Assembly: GCA_964348185.1 (NCBI GenBank)
Contig: CAYGBW010000119.1
Location: 1-28,611, forward strand
Direction: 5' to 3'
Length of the DNA: 28,611 bases
Origin: CAYGBW01 sp964348185
Lineage (GTDB): Bacteria; Desulfobacterota; BSN033; WVXP01
The notes below the pieces were generated by a model. It did not search any database and was not told the DNA's origin. It worked only from the letters and a program-made list of their open reading frames with translations. Both the position numbers and the translations under genes were made by a program. Shown here one piece after another: positions 23,374-28,611 of this stretch; the stretch's first letter is position 1; every line of letters starts with the position of its first letter.

Positions 23374-23814
23374 ATGGGAACCATTCGATCAAAACCAGTC
23401 GGGAGAAGAAGATCTGAAAAAGGGGTTACGTTAGTTGAGCTACTCGTGGCCATTGATATCCTGGTGGTCTTGATGGGGGCGGCGTCCTTCGCCCTTGCGG
23501 GATTTGAAACTGAATCCAGGTGCTTTGAGATCTATCAGGTCTTGCCTCAAATAATCCGCTCACAGGCCCTCTACTACATGCAGCACAGTCAATACTATAC
23601 GGCAGGTCCCGAGGAGTTCAAAAACCGGGGGGTTGACGTTTCAGAACTCAAATACTTCTCCTATTCAACCTTTCCCAGTGGCCTCTCCTCCTTTTCCGTG
23701 AAAGCTGAGGCAACCGAATGGCTGCCAGGTGCTTGGGTCATCTACAACCATAGAGGAGACCCGACATGGACCTGTGATGGCCTGTTGATCACAAGGGACT
23801 TGCTGCCCCAGTAG
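23374..23814 (+). CDS. Type IV pilin-like protein (prepilin) under riboswitch control
   Basis: 146 residues. A positively charged leader (MGTIRSKPVGRRRSEKG) precedes a type IV prepilin cleavage site after G17, with Glu at position +5 of the mature protein (VTLVE), then a hydrophobic helix to about residue 43. The first mature residue is Val rather than the usual Phe. The C-terminal part (about 50-146) is a small globular domain with two cysteines (C50 and one near 136). It should be processed by prepilin peptidase and assembled into a pilus or pseudopilus. GGGAGGAG lies seven bases before the ATG. Control is by c-di-GMP, so it probably helps surface attachment or motility. No other pilus genes are in the window. 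Confidence 0.85.
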   Translation: MGTIRSKPVGRRRSEKGVTLVELLVAIDILVVLMGAASFALAGFETESRCFEIYQVLPQIIRSQALYYMQHSQYYTAGPEEFKNRGVDVSELKYFSYSTFPSGLSSFSVKAEATEWLPGAWVIYNHRGDPTWTCDGLLITRDLLPQ

Positions 23815-23820
23815 TATCGT

Positions 23821-24009
23821 TTGGCGATCATGATCGTCGCCCAAGAAAGATTCGGGGATAGACCCCAGCTTGGCGTGAGAATCTTCACCCAAAGCGCGAC
23901 ACCCAAAAACCAACTGAAATCAGACGTTGCTTCTCGCCTTGTCAAAACCCTCGGCATGGACAGAGACTTACGGGAGTTCTACACATTATCCGACCACCCT
24001 CAAAGGTAG
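23821..24009 (+). pseudogene. Probable remnant of a HhH-GPD DNA glycosylase N-terminal region
   Basis: A 62-codon frame, beginning with TTG, six bases after the pilin gene. Its end, TLGMDRDLREFYTLSDHP, resembles the LGLD-DL-FY-L segment just before the catalytic domain in DNA-3-methyladenine glycosylase II/8-oxoguanine glycosylase-type proteins. The preceding QLGVRIFTQ fits the beta-rich N-terminal domain. The reading frame then stops, and neither other frame continues the family. No catalytic helix-hairpin-helix or Asp is present. It is probably a decayed gene fragment, possibly cut by the adjacent repeat element. A chance frame cannot be excluded. Confidence 0.4.
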
Positions 24010-24036
24010 CGAAAGGGTCCAGGGGTGCGTCTACCG

Positions 24037-24260
24037 AGTCGTCACTGAAAAATGTCCCTGGAGTGGACATTACGGAGTTTTTGGGGGTACCCGTCTTGGC
24101 GAAGGGCCTGTCCTGAGCTTGCCGAAGGGAGTGGCCCCGAAGGGGCGAGATTCCGCTGTCTGAGGCCGCTAGGCCGATTTCGGAAGATCGAAGGACCGAG
24201 CCTTAGAACGGGTCAAAAACTCTGTACAGAGAGGGTCAGGGGCGTTTTTCAGTGACGACT
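24037..24260. mobile_element. MITE-like element with 24-bp terminal inverted repeats
   Basis: The ends, 24037-24060 and 24237-24260, are inverted copies matching at 22 of 24 positions (both contain CACTGAAAAA). The interior is non-coding and rich in small palindromes: CCCCGAAGGGG (24135-24145), CTCTGTACAGAG (24220-24231) and a repeat related to CCTGTCCTGAGCTTG-CGAAGGG (24107-24129). The right end runs into the stop codon of the next gene. A diverged relative occurs at about 27306-27466. No transposase is present, so this is a non-autonomous element or repeat family. Confidence 0.7.
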
Positions 24261-25539
24261 ACCTGGTAATTTCAGGTCGGGTGAAATACGCGATTTCGGA
24301 GAGGATCATATTGATGACGATTCGCCGATCGTAGGGGTTCAAGGTCGACAGATATCCACCGCCCTCGGCTGATTCTCTCTCAAGGAAAATGAAAGCACGA
24401 TGATAACTGTCATACCCGTCAATCCGAATCATACGCCTGGGGGCGTCCTTCCCCTGAAATGACTGTTTCCATTCCCTTTTCACGTTTTCTGGCAAGTCAT
24501 CGATCGAGACAATCGTCCGCTTGGTGGGGTCGAGGCCCGCCTCCTGGATGACGAAGTTGACCAGCCTGTGTGGCCGCTTGTCCTTGCATGATATATCTTT
24601 AAGGGTGATGAATCGCATGTAGACTTTATCACCCCGATAGTAAATCCGCTCTCCAAGATCGTAGATTCTATCCTCATCTTTGAGGGCAAGAGCGAACTCC
24701 AGCCCTAACCCGGCCCCAAATATCTTCACACCGAGATCGACGTCAGCCTTTGCGGTGAGCATGCATTGCAAGGCGTCCAGGTCCTCGAGAAAAGAGATGA
24801 TGGCGTGTTTTTCCATCCCAACCTTATCCCACACCTTTTCGGCGATTCTTTTCACGTAACCGTTCTCTTCGGCTTTGTCCCCCGCCGAAATCCGTGGGCG
24901 TTCCGATCGCAGGGTTTCTGGAGAGAAGAGGAGCACTTCCCCCCCGGTGACCCATCGCTTTCTCAGCCTTCCTCTGTCAGGCGGGCGTCCGTCCCTTCCC
25001 GTCCACGGGAGCTCAACATCGTAAAATTCTGGATCCCGGTCATCGATGAGAATGGCATACACCCCGTCGGAGCGAGAGAATTCAGAGAGGGTTCGCGCGT
25101 TATACTTGGTTGAGTCCTGCGTGCGAATTGGGATACGCCGATTCCCAACCGGGACAAGCACACGAGTCTCGTCCAGATCGACCTTCAGGTCCCTCCTGAG
25201 AAGGCCGGCGAGTCCGATGTCCGTCTCTACGAACAGATAGTGTTCGTACCGGTCGCGACCGTAGTTAAAGAGCTCTCTCACTTTCGAGTCAGCATCGAAA
25301 TACACAACCGTCCCGATGGGAAGATAGCCGATCAAGTCATGGACGAGCCGCCCACTTTTCCAGACGGTCGCCTCTTCACCGAGAAGGAAAGCTCCTTCGC
25401 GGACAAAGGCTGCGCGGACAGTCTCGGCATGGGCAGAAATGGGAAGGAACGAAACGATGGCAAGGGCGAAAGAAAGACACCGCTTCAATGGATGTAACGG
25501 GGCTCGACGTTTGACCCAACCTCCCTTAAGACCTTTCAA
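24259..25539 (-). CDS. Secreted protein of unknown function
   Basis: 426 residues if started at the TTG at 25539, which has GGGAG about seven bases upstream; no better ATG or GTG is available. A basic N-terminus and hydrophobic core end in SAHA, a good signal-peptidase I site (about residue 38). The next part (about 50-125) is beta-rich, with WKSGRLVHDLIGYLPIGTVVYF and a LFVETDIGLAGLL segment, possibly an SH3-like domain. The rest has no motif I recognise. The stop codon lies within the inverted repeat of the MITE-like element, so the natural C-terminus may have been changed. It follows larA by 151 bp on the same strand and may be cotranscribed. Function not assigned. Confidence 0.75.
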   Translation of the reverse strand: MKGLKGGWVKRRAPLHPLKRCLSFALAIVSFLPISAHAETVRAAFVREGAFLLGEEATVWKSGRLVHDLIGYLPIGTVVYFDADSKVRELFNYGRDRYEHYLFVETDIGLAGLLRRDLKVDLDETRVLVPVGNRRIPIRTQDSTKYNARTLSEFSRSDGVYAILIDDRDPEFYDVELPWTGRDGRPPDRGRLRKRWVTGGEVLLFSPETLRSERPRISAGDKAEENGYVKRIAEKVWDKVGMEKHAIISFLEDLDALQCMLTAKADVDLGVKIFGAGLGLEFALALKDEDRIYDLGERIYYRGDKVYMRFITLKDISCKDKRPHRLVNFVIQEAGLDPTKRTIVSIDDLPENVKREWKQSFQGKDAPRRMIRIDGYDSYHRAFIFLERESAEGGGYLSTLNPYDRRIVINMILSEIAYFTRPEITR

Positions 25540-25690
25540 GGCAGACTCCCAAGACCGGGTACCGCGTGTGCAACTGCTTCGTCACGCCATCGGCCGAATT
25601 TTCTGACACCCCATCTGCAGCGACCCCTTGACAATCCAAATCTCTTTGGGCCTGTAGCCGGAGCAGTAGGGGATCTCCCGGTTCTCTCCC

Positions 25691-26974
25691 CTAACCCATT
25701 CCAGGAATCGTATTTCCTCCTGATGGGAAAACCGCGACGTCTGCCTGTGGGAACGCTTCAGAAACCCAGTCGATGGCCTTTTGAAGAATGGGGAAATGTG
25801 AATACTTCATCATCTTCACCTGCTCCGGTGAAAGACCCTCGGTGACATGGACCACCCTAAACTTTTCGGCCAACTCTTTGAAGTAGACGACCTGCATGAT
25901 ATAGGAAATCCCGAACCTCTTGAGATGATCGGGAACATCCCCTTCGATCAGCCGACGGTGGAAATCCCCGGCACTTTCCGAACTTCCCATTTCCTGTATC
26001 AACGGCCCTATCGGGCCTGCCTCTTTCTGTGGGGCAACCCAGATAATGACCCCTCCTGATCGCGTACAGAAGCCTGCCATAAGCAAAGCCTTTGTCGCCT
26101 GAACGCCAACTTCCAGAGGAAAAGCCGAGGTGATGGTGACATCGGCGAGTTTTGACATGGGGACCAAATACAGAGATGCCGCATATTGGGAAGCCTCCCG
26201 ATGTTCGGCAACAGGATCTCCTGCAAAGGCCCGGATGACCTCCCTTTTCTCGTTAATAATCAGATCGAGTTTAAACGTCAATCTTGCCAGACGTCCGGCA
26301 TCCACAATATCTTCATGGAAGGGATTTCCATCGAGAAGGTTGACCTTGCAGTTCCGATGACGCATCCAGGTAAAGTGATGGTCTGCTGTGGAACGATAGG
26401 AGCATACCCCTGGCATGATGATCTTACATCCCCCTCCATACCCGGCAACAGGGTGGGGCATGCACTCTCCCACGCCGATGATCAAATCGGAGAAAGCCAC
26501 ACGGGGGTTGACCTCCACCCGTGTTCCCGTGTGGGTTTTGCCGATAACAACGTTGTCGGAAGCGCGTGGATCATGAGAGAGAATCCGTCCTTCTAGACGA
26601 GAAAAGGCCTCTCTCCCGACCTTCCCTTTCAGCTGCTCTAGGGTGGGGATCGCGTGGGTTCCCAAGGCACAGATCCCGTTGATCCGGTTGTCTGGAATGC
26701 CGGACCGGTTGAGCCGATTCATGATCTCCGGAAGAGCCAGGTGGGCCGGAGTTGGCCGCTGGAGATCATCGAACAACAGCACGACCTCCATCCCGGCACG
26801 GGCGATTTCTTCAAGTCTCGGGGATTCAATCGGATCGTCCAAGGCCCGGTTGATCTCTTCCAGCGGGTTCGTCACTCCGGAAACAGGGGGTTTGTCCTGA
26901 TTCGAAATCAGATTCCATCGACTCGGAGGGGAAAAATATATCTTCTCTCTCTCGTAGTTGACATAGTTGTTCAT
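25691..26974 (-). CDS. larA: LarA-family nickel-pincer racemase (lactate-racemase-like)
   Basis: 427 residues of the LarA/DUF2088 family, which use a nickel-pincer nucleotide bound covalently to lysine to racemise or epimerise 2-hydroxy acids. Visible motifs: DDLQRPTP (69-76), GTH with H107, SHD (133-135), PHPVAGYGGGCK with H174 and K184, and HH (199-200). These match the cofactor-anchoring lysine and catalytic/nickel histidines of characterised LarA, so the site appears intact. The ATG at 26974 is chosen because AGGAGGG lies eight bases upstream; an upstream GTG is weaker. The cofactor genes larB, larC and larE are not in the window. The substrate may be lactate or another 2-hydroxy acid; many LarA homologues act on other compounds. 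Confidence 0.88.
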   Translation of the reverse strand: MNNYVNYEREKIYFSPPSRWNLISNQDKPPVSGVTNPLEEINRALDDPIESPRLEEIARAGMEVVLLFDDLQRPTPAHLALPEIMNRLNRSGIPDNRINGICALGTHAIPTLEQLKGKVGREAFSRLEGRILSHDPRASDNVVIGKTHTGTRVEVNPRVAFSDLIIGVGECMPHPVAGYGGGCKIIMPGVCSYRSTADHHFTWMRHRNCKVNLLDGNPFHEDIVDAGRLARLTFKLDLIINEKREVIRAFAGDPVAEHREASQYAASLYLVPMSKLADVTITSAFPLEVGVQATKALLMAGFCTRSGGVIIWVAPQKEAGPIGPLIQEMGSSESAGDFHRRLIEGDVPDHLKRFGISYIMQVVYFKELAEKFRVVHVTEGLSPEQVKMMKYSHFPILQKAIDWVSEAFPQADVAVFPSGGNTIPGMG

Positions 26975-27498
26975 TTCTTTCACCCTCCTAGTTTTTAGTC
27001 GAAGAGAACGCCTCTGTCAAGGGGAGGCAGCTGGCGCACACCGAAGCATGTCCTTTTCGATCACTGAGCAGAGTCTTGGAACCCTTCGAGGGGGGCACCC
27101 GGGGCGTCTTCTCTGGCTCCGCGGCGGACCAGGTATTCTCGATCCATACGCAACCATCCTACCCGGTCTTTTTTAGGTCAGTCAGTCTTGACGGGAAATG
27201 ACATACCTGGGGATGGGTAAGAAAAGGGCCAGTGTTTGAAAGAAAAGCCAAGAGAGTGATTGAGAACATGGGATGGGAAGGGCTTAAAGCCAAAAGGTAG
27301 CGGGCGAAAGGGCGGGATCCTCTATCTGAGGGACCTGGCCGGGGTTAAATCGTCATCTCGATGATGCCGCCCCTCTTCCTCGGAAAAGGACGTCCCAATC
27401 GATGAGATACCCTGACCTTTCGACGCTCCCGTCGCCAACTCGGTCACGTAAGGGCATTTTTCAGTGGCAACGAATTCGTCTCCTGCACGCCCCCTTTC
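26975..27498. other. Intergenic region upstream of larA containing a diverged repeat copy
   Basis: 524 bp with no credible gene. Next to larA, on the minus strand, TTGACA (27020-27015), a 17-bp spacer and TAAAAA (26997-26992) look like a promoter, but its start point would fall on the ribosome-binding site, so it is doubtful. From about 27306 to 27466 the sequence resembles the MITE-like element at 24037-24260, including the ending that reads CACTGAAAAATGCCCT on the minus strand (27451-27466). Confidence 0.45.
27306..27466. repeat. Diverged relative of the 24037-24260 element
   Basis: Two blocks match the element at 24037-24260 in the same orientation and order. An internal block, GCGGGATCCTCTATCTGAGG, resembles GCGAGATTCCGCTGTCTGAGG of the first copy. 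The right end, AACTCGGTCACG followed by GGGCATTTTTCAGTG, resembles AACTCTGTACAG and GGGCGTTTTTCAGTG there. I could not find its left inverted repeat, so the copy looks old or truncated. Confidence 0.55.
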
Positions 27499-28125
27499 CT
27501 ATCTTTCTTGTTCAATAAAGATTCCATCCCATCGGTCGCTATCTGGATATGCGCTCCTCTGGGAGAAACGACAGGAGGTGGGAGGATTCTGACAGTCAAA
27601 TACAAAACTCCCCTCTTCCATGGAGTCCTTTAGATAGTCACGCCACGCCCAACAGCCCGAAGGTTCGGCTTTGATCCAAACATAATGCCATAGTGACCGG
27701 TCATCAGATCCGGCGTAGAAATTGATTTCAAAAGCATCTCCATTTGGGGAACCGTGATCAATCACGAATTCTATATCACACTGCCTTGTGCGTTCATGAC
27801 CTCCGACCCCGTAAGCCACGAGAACACCTCTGATTTCATATGCGGTTTTTCCCTCGAGAGTTTTATCCTCCCGGATCACCTCCTCTTCCAAGACCTCATG
27901 AATCGCAAATCTGAGATAGGGATACCCATATTTCTCGTTCCCAAGATCAACAAACCATTCTCCCCTGATGTCAAAGAATGTCTCCAGTCCCGATTCCGGT
28001 TCCGGCTCTCGTTTCTGGTCCTGCTGATCGTCTAATGTGGAAAAATAGAAGCTACCGGCACAGCCCCCATAACACCAAAACAACATTGAAAGGAGAATCA
28101 TGAATATCAAGATCCTTTTCTTCAT
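27499..28125 (-). CDS. Putative lipoprotein of unknown function
   Basis: 208 residues. MKKRILIFMILLSMLF is a typical lipoprotein signal core, followed by YGGC with C22 as the likely lipidated cysteine (the -3 residue is Tyr rather than Leu, so slightly off consensus). A polar linker rich in Gln, Glu and Pro follows (about 32-47), then a globular domain with many aromatic and acidic residues and several cysteines (near 114, 157, 176, 183). I recognise no family. AAGAGGG lies ten bases before the ATG. Its promoter is almost perfect, suggesting strong, constitutive expression. It should be anchored in the inner or outer membrane facing the periplasm. Confidence 0.78.
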   Translation of the reverse strand: MKKRILIFMILLSMLFWCYGGCAGSFYFSTLDDQQDQKREPEPESGLETFFDIRGEWFVDLGNEKYGYPYLRFAIHEVLEEEVIREDKTLEGKTAYEIRGVLVAYGVGGHERTRQCDIEFVIDHGSPNGDAFEINFYAGSDDRSLWHYVWIKAEPSGCWAWRDYLKDSMEEGSFVFDCQNPPTSCRFSQRSAYPDSDRWDGIFIEQER

Positions 28126-28152
28126 GGTTCTTCAACCCTCTTCTTTTCGACT

Positions 28153-28180
28153 ATTATAAGGCTACGCCCAGATTTGTCAA
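28153..28180 (-). promoter_or_regulatory. Consensus sigma-70 promoter of the lipoprotein gene
   Basis: On the minus strand TTGACA (28180-28175) and TATAAT (28158-28153) are both perfect, with a 16-bp spacer. The expected start is near 28146, about 20 bases before the ATG. Confidence 0.9.
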
Positions 28181-28236
28181 AAGAGAATTAAAGCGGAATC
28201 ATAGAGTAGGAAAGAACCCCTCTCGCAGACTGTGCG

Positions 28237-28547
28237 TCATTGTTCATGCGTTCCTCGTCCCTGGGGGTCATTGAGTTGGGGAGCACTCTCGCCCAGCCGC
28301 ACCATGACAGAATCCAGAGCATCCAGGAAGGCCCGATATCCATCTTGTTTTCGGATCTCTCTGAGTGCTTGCTCGTTGAACCCCCCGGGCGTTGCTGCCT
28401 CAGCCAGCAAATCCGACTTGCTGCCTTCTCCGGATTCCTCGGTGACACAAAGACGCTCGCCGGCGCGTCCTGAGCGGTGCACAAACCCTCGACAAGCGCT
28501 GTTGTTATATTACCCGTTCCGATAAAGCCCAATCGCAACCCCACCAT
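28237..28547 (-). pseudogene. proC: proC (pyrroline-5-carboxylate reductase) remnant with internal deletion
   Basis: Only the two ends of ProC remain. The first part (28547 to about 28420) begins MVGLRLGFIGTGNITTALVEG, the NAD(P)-binding start of ProC, and runs to VFVSPRNPEKAASR. The second part, in another frame (about 28425 to 28237), reads LLAEAATPGGFNEQALREI and then FLDALDSVMVRLG, the well-known C-terminal helix region of ProC. The middle 150 or so residues, with the rest of the Rossmann fold, are absent, and the join is out of frame. A good ribosome site (GGGAGG) still precedes the ATG. The product cannot be an active reductase. ProC makes proline from pyrroline-5-carboxylate, so a functional copy should exist elsewhere. 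Confidence 0.8.
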
Positions 28548-28611
28548 CCCACCTCCCTTCTGCCACCCCGCGGTTCCTCCAAGATCTAGAGTCTACCTCC
28601 CTCTCATCCGA

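Noticed and set aside
26992..27020. TTGACA-N17-TAAAAA as the larA promoter
   Set aside because: The predicted start would fall on the ribosome-binding site and leave almost no leader, so I do not list it as a feature.

Overview
The window looks like a chromosomal segment from a GC-rich, Gram-negative, probably anaerobic bacterium. A deltaproteobacterial (Desulfobacterota-like) origin fits best. This is inferred from gene content: branched-chain-type ABC transporters next to an acyl-CoA ligase, a REP-associated transposase, a bactofilin, a sigma-54/c-di-GMP-riboswitch pilin module and a LarA-type racemase. There is no rRNA or other marker gene to settle taxonomy, and I saw no tRNA, rRNA or CRISPR array.

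Region 1 (75-8815, minus strand) is a LIV-type ABC importer. In transcription order it reads livF, a RAYT transposase, the periplasmic binding protein, an inverted-repeat element, livH, livM, livG, an AMP-forming acyl-CoA ligase and a zinc-ribbon rhomboid protease. livH-livM-livG are tightly coupled (2-base gap, then an ATGA overlap). The ligase suggests the imported compound is a carboxylic acid trapped as its CoA thioester. Two mobile or repetitive insertions split the cluster.

Region 2 (9407-12100, plus strand) is one large gene: a tandem PEP-carboxykinase-like protein. Its C-terminal half keeps the catalytic motifs of ATP-type PEPCK. Its N-terminal half looks like a second copy with an eroded active site.

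Region 3 (12132-15633) holds a bactofilin, a TPR protein and a BON-like protein on the minus strand (the last two overlap by ATGA). A small membrane protein and a zinc-ribbon protein lie on the plus strand.

Region 4 (15722-21887, minus strand) is a complete peptide/nickel-type ABC importer in the order binding protein, permease B, permease C, ATPase D, ATPase F. It has a sigma-70-like promoter, a strong terminator after the binding-protein gene, and a striking pair of oppositely oriented 9-bp-period arrays between the two permease genes.

Region 5 (22250-28547) contains a sirtuin; a sigma-54-like promoter, c-di-GMP-I riboswitch and terminator leading into a type IV pilin-like gene; a probable DNA-glycosylase remnant; a 224-bp element with 24-bp terminal inverted repeats and a diverged relative 3 kb away; a secreted protein of unknown function; a LarA-family racemase; a lipoprotein with a near-perfect promoter; and a proC pseudogene made of the two ends of the gene.

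The observations most worth following up are the double PEPCK-like protein, the pilin control region and the 9-bp arrays.
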